The notes: generated from the sequence alone by a model not told the origin. DNA of 64,000 nt from Pseudanabaena yagii GIHE-NHR1 (GCF_012863495.1 NZ_JAAVJL010000003.1:372001-436000), one strand, 5' to 3'. Positions 1 to 6,780 are shown, counted from the stretch's first letter. Numbers and translations: made by a program.

Positions 1-525
1 TGGGATCAGAAAGCTGTGTTAATCGCGAATACAGAAGGACAAATTGGTGCTGCCTTTGTCTTAAACTGGTTCACTCCCTATATTTCTGTCTTGACTCACG
101 GATTATGTGAAGTTAGCGATAAAACAAAACAGAAGCTTGCAGAGCATGGCTATCCCTTGTACGAAGCCCCGATCGCTAAATTCCACGGTGAAAATCATCA
201 ACTCAGTGGTGTAGAACTTACCGACGGCACAATTGTGGAAGCAACCACTGGCTTAGTGGGTATGGGTTCGATTTACCACAATCAATACCTCAAGGGCATT
301 GAAGGGTTGGAATATGATGGGCAGAATCTTGTGACTAATGATATGTGCAAGACTAGCCACGATCGCATTTTTGCCCTTGGCGATTTGAAGAGAGGCTTGA
401 ATCAAGTTTCGATCGCTGTAGCGGATGGAACTTTAGCCGCAACTCAAATTTGGCGAAATATCCGCCGTGCTAGTCCTCCTCGCAAATGGGAAGAAAATAT
501 CAAAGTTCCTGCTACTTTGACCTAA
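1..525 (+). CDS. Thioredoxin-reductase-like NAD(P)/FAD oxidoreductase, 3' part
   Basis: The frame is open from base 1, so the gene begins left of the window; about 174 C-terminal residues are seen. The end has the flavoprotein disulfide-reductase signature around the FAD-binding Gly-Asp (RIFALGDLKRGLNQVSIAVA), followed by a helix ending in IWRNIRR, as in the low-molecular-weight thioredoxin reductase family. The redox CxxC and the NAD(P)-binding Rossmann fold are not visible or lie upstream, so the disulfide substrate cannot be named. Cyanobacteria carry several such proteins (TrxB/NTR, DDOR-like); this fragment could be any of them. A strong hairpin terminator follows the stop codon. Confidence 0.75.
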   Translation, partial: WDQKAVLIANTEGQIGAAFVLNWFTPYISVLTHGLCEVSDKTKQKLAEHGYPLYEAPIAKFHGENHQLSGVELTDGTIVEATTGLVGMGSIYHNQYLKGIEGLEYDGQNLVTNDMCKTSHDRIFALGDLKRGLNQVSIAVADGTLAATQIWRNIRRASPPRKWEENIKVPATLT

Positions 526-560
526 TGGAATGCGGCGCAAAGCGCCGCATTCCATTTTTT
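526..560 (+). terminator. Rho-independent terminator between convergent genes
   Basis: A perfect 13-bp stem (526-538 with 542-554) with an AAA loop and GC-rich core (GCGGCGC/GCGCCGC) is followed by six T. It starts one base after the stop codon of the oxidoreductase and ends a few bases before the dnaX stop on the other strand. The T tract favours the plus-strand gene. Confidence 0.85.
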
Positions 561-3500
561 AATTAATTTGTTCTGAACTCACTTGGTCGTTTGCTTCTTC
601 ATCAAGATCGATAATCTGTCCATTAAAGAATTCTGCCATATTCCTCACAATCCTCTCTTCTTCCGATAAAACAGCAAATCCTCTGGGTTGTGTCGGCGCA
701 GGAGGTTCGGGTTGATTTGTAGATGAGTTTATCGACGGCATTGGTGGAGCGATCGCTGTAGCAGGCTGAATGACTGGATTGGGGGATGGTACTTGTGAAT
801 TTTGGCTTGGTGGGGGAGGTGAGATCGCTGGCGAGTGGGGTAAAGGTGCAGGAACTTGTACCTGTGTTTGTTCTGATGGAGAAGGAGATGCAATAAACTT
901 AAACATCACCTTAATTGGGCGTTTCAGCAATTGAGAGCAAGCATTTTCTAGCTCAGGACGCTTTTGAACAGCAATATTTTTAGTGGTTTCATCACGCTTA
1001 CCGCCTAAACCGATTTTGACGCTATTGGTATCAACTTCTAAGAAGCGAGCTTCCATTTGCACAAAGATTGCTCTCGTTGGTGATGGCAACATTGGCAAAA
1101 GGTTTTGCCATAGTTGATCAAGGTCATATCCCACTGAAGCAAAATCATTTAGATCGTCATTTCGAGAAGAAATTGGAGCTTCGACATTTGGCAAAGAGAT
1201 AGAAGCAGGGATAGATGTTTCAGGGCTATTTTTTGTAACAGGCTGTTCAATAGGAAGATGGGAAATCGTCTCTGGAGCAACAGATGGTAAATCTTGTTTT
1301 GGGTTGGATGATGCCTGTGGAATGGGATTCTGTTTAGTCAGTTGAGAGATAGGTTGTGGGCTAATATTGCGTGGAGGAGTAGCCTGAGATGTAAATGTGT
1401 TTGATGATTGCGGATGAGATAGCGCGATCGCGCCTTGTGCAGAAGGTAATAAACCCATCAAGGTCACTTCTAACCACAAACGTGGTTGGGTGGAGTTACG
1501 AATTTGTAATTCTGCCGATCGCAAATGCTGCTGACCAAGCAAGATATTGGGAGTTGGCAAGGTCTGAGCTAGCTGTACTAGGCGTTCCCAGCCTGAACTG
1601 GTCATTGCTACGAGATCACTGCGATCGCTGGCGGTTTTCGCAATTAATAAATCCCGATACACATTCGCCAAGTTCTGCAACACGATCAAGGGTTCACGTC
1701 CCCGATCCATAATCCGCCGCACATAGTCAATTAATTGCGTGGAATGATCTGTGGCGATCGCTTCAATTAATGACAGCAAATCCTGTTCTGGTACAGAGCC
1801 AACTAAATCCCAAACTGCCTCAACCGTAATCTCTCCATCTAATAAACTCAACTGGTCAAGTAGAGATTCGGCATCACGTAGTCCTCCCTGTGCAATTTGG
1901 GCAACGAGAGTGAGGGCTTCAATATGAATATTAATGTTCTCATTGGCGGCGATCTTCCCTAAATGCTTGACCATCGAATCAAGGGGAATTCGCCGAAAGT
2001 CAAAACGCTGACAACGCGAAATAATTGTCGGTAATACGCGCTGCGGGTCGGTTGTAGCAAGTATAAAGGTAACGCGATCGGGGGGTTCTTCTAAGGTTTT
2101 CAGTAATGCATTAAATGCTGCTGTGCTCAACATATGACAGTTATGAACTAGCAGCCCATTAGCGACAAAGTTATGATTGTCTTCTACTTCAATGTCATAA
2201 ACTGGCTCATCACCAACGACTGTTACAGATTCTACCCTCTCCAAATTTGTACTCCATTGAGGGGATAGAGTATTGCTGTAGATCTGACAGCCATTTTCTA
2301 CTGGCATTTGCCCCCATGCAAATGTAGTTATAGGTTTTAGTTCCTCTTGTGTAGGACTGAACTTTAGCTGCATATCCGATTGACTGCAACCAAGATTCAA
2401 TAAGTTGATTTTCTTCCCAAGAATATCCTTCTGTAGATAAGTGAATGGTTGGACTTCCCTCTGGGGTGAGCATAAGCGCTCCATCATCCATATACCACCA
2501 TGCCAAACCTTCAGGAGTAATTTGCTCAAGCCATTCCATAGAAACGTTTTTGGTAGTTCCTGTGGACTTAACCACATCAAATACGGTATTGAGTTGGGGA
2601 TGGCACATGGTGCTGCTACAGACTGAGATATCCCCATAGCCATCATTCTTGGCAATACGGAAATTTGGGCGTAATTCTGACAATCTACTAATTTTGTATT
2701 CCAGCCACTCTTTTTGTTTATAACCGTGTGTCCAAGCAATTCTTGGGAATCGACTATGCTTATTTGGGTAGGTAATGGCAGCATCTCCCAATAATGTGCC
2801 ATAGATGAGTCCCAGTATTTCAACGGAGATTGTTCCTGCTGCTGCACGATAATTGTCTGTGCGGCGTTCCCAGATTCCGTGACTTTTTTTGTAGGGATGT
2901 CGCTTCCAGTAGGACAAGATGCTCTGTAATCCTCTACCTTTTTGAAGTAAGAATTGAGGGACTTCAAGCCTTTCCCCGCATCCACAGGCGCAGGGGACAA
3001 TATGTTCATCCCAACTTTGATATTGCTTGCTGCTGTCCATCCTGATTCTGTTCTAATTAAATGATTACCTGTACATTGAAGCGATCGCTGATTGGTTTTA
3101 ATAATTAACGTAGGTTTTACGCCACGATCTAGCCAACGTAAAACCTTTTTGTATTCCCATGTTGACAAAAACTCGTTATAGCTAAGTACCTGCTTCCCCA
3201 ACAGATCTTGATTGTCAATACGCATTAAACCTGTATCGGTCTGGACAAGGGTATCGCCCGTCAAACATTCGTCAATAATATAAACCTTAAACCGAGCCTT
3301 AACTGGCGCAAATTGGGCGCGTTCGATTAATTCGCGAATATTATCGACACCCGTATTACTTGCTGCGTCGATTTCGGTAATATCTAGGGCGTTGCCATTT
3401 GCAATACTATGGCATAGCTCACACTTGCCGCAGGGATGAGGAGTAGGACTATCAGAGCTTAGGCAATTGAGCGACTTTGCCATGATCCGCGCACTCGATG

Positions 3501-3654
3501 TTTTGCCAGTCCCCCTTGCGCCTGTAAATAAGTATGCAGGAGCGATGCGCTTAGTATTTAAGGCATTGGTTAGGGTATGCGCGATCGCTTCTTGTCCGAC
3601 GAGGTCGGCAAAGATCTGCGGGCGATATTTGTGGTGGAGTGGCTCATAGCCCAT
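559..3654 (-). CDS. dnaX: DNA polymerase III gamma/tau subunit with an intein
   Basis: Clamp-loader ATPase subunit that loads the beta clamp in the replisome. The 1031-residue frame splits into a 129-residue N-extein, a 376-residue intein (130-505) and a C-extein, giving a mature protein of about 655 residues. The N-extein has the Walker A motif GARGTGKT (45-52) and a four-Cys zinc site (C64, C75, C78, C81). The Walker B Asp-Glu (128-129) sits immediately before the intein; CHMLSTAAFNALLKTLEEPP resumes after it. The sensor-1 and arginine-finger region (ILATTDPQRVLPTIISRCQRF) follows, then the collar domain and a Pro/Gln/Ser-rich linker, as in tau-like cyanobacterial DnaX. Function depends on intein splicing because the insertion breaks the ATPase core. 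No clear Shine-Dalgarno lies before the ATG. Confidence 0.97.
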   Translation of the reverse strand: MGYEPLHHKYRPQIFADLVGQEAIAHTLTNALNTKRIAPAYLFTGARGTGKTSSARIMAKSLNCLSSDSPTPHPCGKCELCHSIANGNALDITEIDAASNTGVDNIRELIERAQFAPVKARFKVYIIDECLTGDTLVQTDTGLMRIDNQDLLGKQVLSYNEFLSTWEYKKVLRWLDRGVKPTLIIKTNQRSLQCTGNHLIRTESGWTAASNIKVGMNILSPAPVDAGKGLKSLNSYFKKVEDYRASCPTGSDIPTKKVTESGNAAQTIIVQQQEQSPLKYWDSSMAHYWEMLPLPTQISIVDSQELLGHTVINKKSGWNTKLVDCQNYAQISVLPRMMAMGISQSVAAPCAIPNSIPYLMWLSPQELPKTFLWNGLSKLLLKVWHGGIWMMERLCSPQREVQPFTYLQKDILGKKINLLNLGCSQSDMQLKFSPTQEELKPITTFAWGQMPVENGCQIYSNTLSPQWSTNLERVESVTVVGDEPVYDIEVEDNHNFVANGLLVHNCHMLSTAAFNALLKTLEEPPDRVTFILATTDPQRVLPTIISRCQRFDFRRIPLDSMVKHLGKIAANENINIHIEALTLVAQIAQGGLRDAESLLDQLSLLDGEITVEAVWDLVGSVPEQDLLSLIEAIATDHSTQLIDYVRRIMDRGREPLIVLQNLANVYRDLLIAKTASDRSDLVAMTSSGWERLVQLAQTLPTPNILLGQQHLRSAELQIRNSTQPRLWLEVTLMGLLPSAQGAIALSHPQSSNTFTSQATPPRNISPQPISQLTKQNPIPQASSNPKQDLPSVAPETISHLPIEQPVTKNSPETSIPASISLPNVEAPISSRNDDLNDFASVGYDLDQLWQNLLPMLPSPTRAIFVQMEARFLEVDTNSVKIGLGGKRDETTKNIAVQKRPELENACSQLLKRPIKVMFKFIASPSPSEQTQVQVPAPLPHSPAISPPPPSQNSQVPSPNPVIQPATAIAPPMPSINSSTNQPEPPAPTQPRGFAVLSEEERIVRNMAEFFNGQIIDLDEEANDQVSSEQIN
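2140..3267 (-). mobile_element. DnaX intein (class 1, Cys1...His-Asn/Cys+1)
   Basis: In-frame intervening protein of 376 residues. Splicing blocks are intact by eye: Cys130 starts block A (CLTGDTLVQT), block B has TGNH with T195 and H198, block F has D487 (PVYDIEVEDNHNF), and block G ends in VHN (H504, N505) with Cys506 as the +1 extein residue. Inteins at this DnaX site are known in other cyanobacteria, for example Synechocystis. About 240 residues between blocks B and F (roughly 230-470) look like no known intein domain in this frame. The homing endonuclease expected there is instead encoded in another frame (2210-3040). Splicing competence is inferred from motif conservation and from the need for DnaX. 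Confidence 0.93.
2210..3040 (-). CDS. LAGLIDADG homing endonuclease nested out of frame in the dnaX intein
   Basis: A 276-residue ORF lies wholly inside the intein, in a different reading frame from the dnaX/intein frame. It has two LAGLIDADG-type motifs: LGLIYGTLLGDA (76-87) and GLAWWYMDDGAL (178-189). FPRIAWTHGYKQKEWLEYK between them is typical of the LAGLIDADG_2-like family found in intron or free-standing endonucleases. The N-terminus has a Cys-rich CACGCGERL segment (17-25). The predicted role is to cut intein-less dnaX alleles and drive homing. The ATG at 3040 is preceded in its own frame by TAG at 3053-3055, so the ORF is free-standing rather than a simple read-in. The start has no good Shine-Dalgarno (CAGG abuts the ATG), so translation may be weak or non-canonical. 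The last 24 codons overlap intein block F coding. Confidence 0.85.
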   Translation of the reverse strand: MDSSKQYQSWDEHIVPCACGCGERLEVPQFLLQKGRGLQSILSYWKRHPYKKSHGIWERRTDNYRAAAGTISVEILGLIYGTLLGDAAITYPNKHSRFPRIAWTHGYKQKEWLEYKISRLSELRPNFRIAKNDGYGDISVCSSTMCHPQLNTVFDVVKSTGTTKNVSMEWLEQITPEGLAWWYMDDGALMLTPEGSPTIHLSTEGYSWEENQLIESWLQSIGYAAKVQSYTRGTKTYNYICMGANASRKWLSDLQQYSIPSMEYKFGEGRICNSRW

Positions 3655-3749
3655 AGGAACACGGGGATGCTCAAGCGCTAGTCAAATATGCAAGTATACC
3701 ATTTGATTTAGGACAGTTATACTTGTTGACAGTTTAAGTGCTAGTAATT

Positions 3750-3923
3750 ATGACAGCACCAACACCAGAGGAAAATAGTCGGAATTTAGGGTCTGCAACT
3801 CAGTCTCGGCAACAGTTGCGACATGAAAGGGTTCAAAAGGTCGTCAAGGGATTGGGGATTGGCGCTGGTGGGTCTGAACTTTTGGGGATGGGTTGGTTAA
3901 TTTTTTTGGGTCAGCCGAATTAA
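3750..3923 (+). CDS. Hypothetical small protein
   Basis: A 57-residue ORF divergent from dnaX. It begins MTAPTPEENSRNLGSATQ, has a basic middle and a Gly-rich hydrophobic C-terminus (GLGIGAGGSELLGMGWLIFLG) that could sit at or in a membrane. An alternative GTG start lies 12 bases upstream at 3738. No Shine-Dalgarno is obvious and I do not recognise a family. The composition is protein-like and not a shadow of another gene, so it may be real. Confidence 0.5.
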   Translation: MTAPTPEENSRNLGSATQSRQQLRHERVQKVVKGLGIGAGGSELLGMGWLIFLGQPN

Positions 3924-4017
3924 GTATTAATATTAATGTTTACCTTAAATTGTTCTAATGCTTGCCGAATTTCTATAGCGATCACATTTTCTAATTCGCT
4001 TGTGTCAGCATGGCGAT
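3920..4017 (-). pseudogene. Decayed C-terminal tail fragment A
   Basis: On the minus strand, directly after the RelE-like toxin, the sequence reads DRHADTSELENVIAIEIRQA and continues to a stop at 3920-3922, without a start of its own. The DRHADTSELE opening matches tails B-D nearby, but the remainder diverges. It looks like a 3' scrap of a larger gene left by rearrangement. Confidence 0.5.
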
Positions 4018-4019
4018 CG

Positions 4020-4301
4020 CTAGTAGACTTCATCGTGAGTACCAATATCAAGTAGAACTATTACTTCTGTCTGTTCTTCAGAAATTTCTATAGTAAATAA
4101 AATTCTACAGTCATAGCCACAGGAACAGGCTTTTAATCCTGCTAATTTTCCTTGCAGTGAATGGGTACTTAACTGGGTTGCAAAAACGTCCTCTTTCATC
4201 AATTGTAATATTTGAATTAGTCTTGGTTCAAGCTGAGAATTACGCTTGACAAATTTCCGAAATGCTCGTTTGAATTTTGGCGTTAAAACTAGTTCTCTCA
4301 T
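4020..4301 (-). CDS. RelE/ParE-family toxin (YafQ-like)
   Basis: A 93-residue basic protein starting MRELVLTPKFKRAFRKFVKR, with the RelE/YafQ fold pattern. It has an early helix rich in Lys/Arg, a middle LQGKLAGLKACSCGYDCRIL strand region and the C-terminal IVLLDIGTHDEVY, where ParE/RelE/YafQ proteins carry a GTHDEVY-like end. It is probably an mRNA interferase neutralised by the upstream antitoxin. Its ATG overlaps the antitoxin stop as ATGA (4298-4301), indicating translational coupling. Confidence 0.85.
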   Translation of the reverse strand: MRELVLTPKFKRAFRKFVKRNSQLEPRLIQILQLMKEDVFATQLSTHSLQGKLAGLKACSCGYDCRILFTIEISEEQTEVIVLLDIGTHDEVY

Positions 4302-4519
4302 TCTTCTGCCAAAGTTGCTTTTAGTTCAGAAATGATTTCTTCTATGGGTTGAGGTTTTAACTCTCCACGATGAAAGGCAGCGATCGCTTCTTTGGCATCT
4401 TGAGCAATTTCCTCTCGACGAGCTTCAATCATTTGATTCTTAACAATTTCTAAAAGCATTTCTCTTTGCTCAATTGAAAGCTGATTAACTGTTAAAATTG
4501 CTTCTTCTAATGTAACCAT
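4298..4519 (-). CDS. Antitoxin of the RelE/ParE-like pair
   Basis: About 73 residues from MVTLEEAILTVNQLS. The open frame extends 14 codons further up, but TAGGAG lies about 8 bases before the ATG at 4519, which decides the start. The N-terminus resembles short cyanobacterial antitoxins whose first helices precede a Glu/Arg-rich region (EARREEIAQDAKEAIAAF) and a toxin-wrapping tail (ELKPQPIEEIISELKATL). It binds the adjacent toxin and probably the operon promoter. The pairing is inferred from the 4-base overlap and the composition of both proteins. Confidence 0.75.
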   Translation of the reverse strand: MVTLEEAILTVNQLSIEQREMLLEIVKNQMIEARREEIAQDAKEAIAAFHRGELKPQPIEEIISELKATLAEE

Positions 4520-4603
4520 TTTAGATCTCCTAATAGGTTTAAACGTCTTGATTATAGCCAAACCTCAAATTTTTTGCTCTTTTTCCTTTCTACTTTTTCC
4601 TTA

Positions 4604-4714
4604 TCATCTCTCTCCTTCCACTATTTTAATCTCTTCTTCTGTCAACCCATAAAGTTGATAAACTAAAGCATTAATTGCCTTTTCTAATTCGCTTGTATCA
4701 GCGTGGCGATCGCC
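4604..4714 (-). pseudogene. Decayed C-terminal tail fragment B
   Basis: Minus-strand reading GDRHADTSELEKAINALVYQ, continuing LYGLTEEEIKIVEGER and a TGA at 4604-4606. No start codon or upstream domain is present. Tails of this kind (LVYxLYxLTxEE) are familiar as the extreme C-terminus of Eco57I-like restriction-modification methylases, from memory of the family. Homology with fragment D continues about 25 bases past the stop codon. Confidence 0.65.
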
Positions 4715-4732
4715 TTTTTTGACCGTTCATAA

Positions 4733-5095
4733 TTAAATCGGTAAGTATCTTAATCGAATTGAAACATCGCTTACAGAGATGATTACACCATTTGTAAGTT
4801 CTGTGGCATAGTCATTAATGATTGCTAACAAATGACGGTTAACGACTTCTCTGCTTACATTTCCTAGACGAAATAAAATAACACTGGGTAAGCTTTCGCC
4901 GCTAATTGCTAATAGTTGGGCAAAGTCTAAATCTACAGTAAGTAATATTCGTTCCTCTTGGCGAGCTTTTTCTAAAATATTGGGATCTGTCATCTTTTCT
5001 AGATTCTCTTCAATCAGGTGGATTGCGTCATAGCCTTGTTCTCTCAAAAGTGCAATTGTGCGGGGAGAGATGCCCATATCACCTAAGAATTTCAT
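4733..5095 (-). CDS. DUF5615 PIN-like toxin
   Basis: About 120 residues from MKFLGDMGISPRTIALLREQ, a start that overlaps the DUF433 gene stop as ATGA (5092-5095). DUF5615 (Mut7-C/PIN-like) features are visible: the N-terminal D after the first strand, the GYDAIHL strand, and ILLTVDLDFAQLL with acidic residues expected in the nuclease site. The predicted role is an RNase toxin. The upstream-extended frame (to 5143) is less likely. Downstream on the same strand lies tail fragment B. Confidence 0.82.
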   Translation of the reverse strand: MKFLGDMGISPRTIALLREQGYDAIHLIEENLEKMTDPNILEKARQEERILLTVDLDFAQLLAISGESLPSVILFRLGNVSREVVNRHLLAIINDYATELTNGVIISVSDVSIRLRYLPI

Positions 5096-5340
5096 ACTGC
5101 TTGGGGGATTTGCCAAAAGATGACTCGCTCTTGAGTGAGCCAAGCGGCATATCTAAGCGCTTGCTGAATGTCTTCTGGTTCGAGATAGGGATAGTCTTCA
5201 ATTATTTCGGCTGTTGATAAGCCGTTGGCGATGAGGTTGATGACTACTGATACGGGTATCCGCATTCCGCGAATGCAAGCTTGACCTGCCATAATTTTGG
5301 GGTCAAAGGTTATGCGATCTAGTCCTGCTATTGTTTTCAT
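5092..5340 (-). CDS. DUF433 antitoxin
   Basis: An 82-residue protein with the DUF433 signature: RITFDPKIMAGQACIRGMRI, then PVSVVINLIANGLSTAEIIE and DYPYLEPEDIQQALRYAAW, a winged-helix-like DNA-binding domain. DUF433 proteins are regularly coupled to DUF5615 toxins, as here with a 4-base overlap. The ATG follows tail fragment C by about 20 bases. Confidence 0.88.
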   Translation of the reverse strand: MKTIAGLDRITFDPKIMAGQACIRGMRIPVSVVINLIANGLSTAEIIEDYPYLEPEDIQQALRYAAWLTQERVIFWQIPQAV

Positions 5341-5362
5341 TGTTTTTTACCTTTTACTCTAT

Positions 5363-5503
5363 TTAAATTGCTGTGTATTCTTGTTCTGTTATTTCAAATT
5401 CTGGGTCGATGATTTTTACTTCTTCATAGGTGAGTTGATAGAGTTTATAAACTAAGCGATCGCACTTCTTTTCTAATTCGCTCGTATCAGCATGGCGATC
5501 GCC
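5363..5503 (-). pseudogene. Decayed C-terminal tail fragment C
   Basis: Minus-strand reading GDRHADTSELEKKCDRLVYK, continuing LYQLTYEEVKIIDPEFEITE and QEYTAI before TAA at 5363-5365, without its own start. It belongs with fragment E (KIIDPEFE type) rather than B/D (KIVEGER type). It lies between the DUF5615 gene at 5519 and the DUF433 gene at 5340. Confidence 0.65.
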
Positions 5504-5518
5504 TTACAGTTGACAGTT

Positions 5519-5860
5519 TTATATCGATGGTAATTTGATTCTAATGAATTGTTTTTCTATAGTCTCAAATTGAGAGAGATGATTATGTATGGCTTGGGCA
5601 ATTTTTTCCCAGTTGGTGCTACTTCGACTAATCACGATGCCTTTATGTTGAGGTGTTTGTGCGTGTAAACGAATAAAATCCCGACGATTCATGGTTAAGA
5701 TGGCTCGATTGGGGCTAATGGCATAGTGCAGGACTTCAGGGTCGGGTATTTTTTGTTCTGCTTTTCCTGCGTCTTGTACGGTCAGAATGTCATACCCTAA
5801 AGCACGCAAAATTTTGACGACAGGCAATGGGAATTGCTCATCTGCATAGAGTTTGAACAT
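5519..5860 (-). CDS. DUF5615 PIN-like toxin
   Basis: A 113-residue protein starting MFKLYADEQFPLPVVKILRA. It carries the DUF5615 hallmarks ADEQFP, GYDILTVQDAG and RAILTMNRRDFIRLH (acidic and Asn/Arg/Asp residues of the PIN-like active site). It is likely an RNase toxin paired with the DUF433 gene that ends 3 bases upstream. It is clearly divergent from the other DUF5615 protein in this island, so the two pairs are not a very recent duplication of the coding parts. Confidence 0.85.
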   Translation of the reverse strand: MFKLYADEQFPLPVVKILRALGYDILTVQDAGKAEQKIPDPEVLHYAISPNRAILTMNRRDFIRLHAQTPQHKGIVISRSSTNWEKIAQAIHNHLSQFETIEKQFIRIKLPSI

Positions 5861-5863
5861 TGC

Positions 5864-6190
5864 CTAATCTGCCTCGTTTTCAAGGATTGCTGTGGCAATT
5901 TCTTGGGGATGGCTTTCGGCGTATATCCAAGCATTTGCTAGATCAACGGCGTTTAGGGTTGGATATGCTTCTAATATTTTTGCGTCACTAAGCCCTTGTT
6001 GTTGGTAGCTGACTAATAGCCAAACGGGGATTCTGGTGTTACGGATACAGGCATCACCGCCACATACGTTTAATGTTTTCTCAATGCCGTGCCAACTATT
6101 TAATAAGCTATTAAGGATTAGTTGAATTGCTTGGGATTTTTCTGTGGGTGAGAGTGCGAGTAGTTGAGGTTCTAGTTCTTTAAGTGTCAT
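5864..6190 (-). CDS. DUF433 antitoxin, N-terminally extended
   Basis: A 108-residue protein. Residues 1-38 form a helical leader (MTLKELEPQLLALSPTEKSQ), then the DUF433 core appears as NVCGGDACIRNTRIPVWLLV, SYQQQGLSDAKILEAYPTLN and AVDLANAWIYAESHP. It is the antitoxin and likely autoregulator for the following DUF5615 toxin. The gene begins about 65 bases after tail fragment D. Confidence 0.86.
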   Translation of the reverse strand: MTLKELEPQLLALSPTEKSQAIQLILNSLLNSWHGIEKTLNVCGGDACIRNTRIPVWLLVSYQQQGLSDAKILEAYPTLNAVDLANAWIYAESHPQEIATAILENEAD

Positions 6191-6256
6191 AGTTTTTTAA
6201 TTGGATATTTATAAAGTTACTCTAATTTTTCCTTTTTCCTTTCTACTTTTTCCTTG

Positions 6257-6367
6257 TCACCTCTCTCCTTCTACTATTTTAATCTCTTCTTCTGTCAACC
6301 CATAAAGTTGATAAACTAGAGCGTCGATCGCATTTTCTTCTTTTACCGTATCAGCATGGCGATCGCC
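6257..6367 (-). pseudogene. Decayed C-terminal tail fragment D
   Basis: Minus-strand reading GDRHADTVKEENAIDALVYQ, continuing LYGLTEEEIKIVEGER, then TGA at 6257-6259. It is the sister of fragment B: both protein ends and the A-rich 25 bases after the stop match. Upstream on the minus strand it abuts the fused remnant gene at 6368. Confidence 0.65.
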
Positions 6368-6622
6368 TTACTCGTCTTGTAGCTTTTCTAAGTCGGCTAA
6401 ATCTTGTAGTCGCCCAGAGGCTAATTTATTTTTTTTGAGGTTGTCAAGATTAATAATTGTATAAACTCTTTGAAATCTTGGTTGAGCATTGTATTTATAT
6501 TGGTGATATTCTTGGCGGATTTGTTCGAGTGCTTCTAGGCGTTTTTGGGGTGTTTGCTTTTGCCAGTAGTGGAAATCGCTGGTTTGTTTTTTGAGTGAGA
6601 CTTTATTAATAACTTTTTCCAT
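6368..6622 (-). pseudogene. Fused remnant of a two-gene (antitoxin plus AbiEii-like nucleotidyltransferase) module
   Basis: An 84-residue ORF made of two recognisable pieces. Residues 1-55 (VSLKKQTSDFHYWQKQTPQK, then RLEALEQIRQEYHQYKYNAQ and PRFQRVYTI) match small cyanobacterial proteins that precede nucleotidyltransferase genes. Residues 57-81 (NLDNLKKNKLASGRLQDLAD) match the extreme C-terminus of AbiEii/MenT-like nucleotidyltransferases. The catalytic body of the second gene is missing, so an internal deletion seems to have joined the first gene to the last 25 codons of the second. It may still be translated, but toxin activity is not expected. Confidence 0.65.
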
Positions 6623-6655
6623 AGTTTTTTATCTTGTTTTAATTGCTGTGTATTC

Positions 6656-6769
6656 TTATTCTGTGAGTTCAAATTCTGGATCAATAATTTTTACTTCGTC
6701 ATAGGTGAGTTGATAGAGTTTGTAAACTAAGCGATCAATCACCTTTTTTAAATCGCTTGTATCAGCAAT
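6656..6769 (-). pseudogene. Decayed C-terminal tail fragment E
   Basis: Minus-strand reading IADTSDLKKVIDRLVYKLYQ, continuing LTYDEVKIIDPEFELTE, then TAA at 6656-6658. The bases after the stop still match the extra EYTAI codons of fragment C, so a CAA to TAA change has shortened this copy. It is located between the NACHT gene 3' end and the fused remnant. Confidence 0.62.
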
Positions 6770-6780
6770 AGATTTTTATT

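Noticed and set aside
1395-1712. Plus-strand 105-residue ORF inside dnaX, and similar long antisense ORFs in GH57, transketolase and the ATPase
   Set aside because: They run antisense to well conserved genes and lack domains or start signals.
2210-3040. Simple frameshift explanation for the nested endonuclease
   Set aside because: A single frameshift cannot explain it: the dnaX/intein frame stays open through 830 bases on both sides and the nuclease frame is closed by TAG just upstream. Two compensating changes remain possible and are listed as a refuting test.
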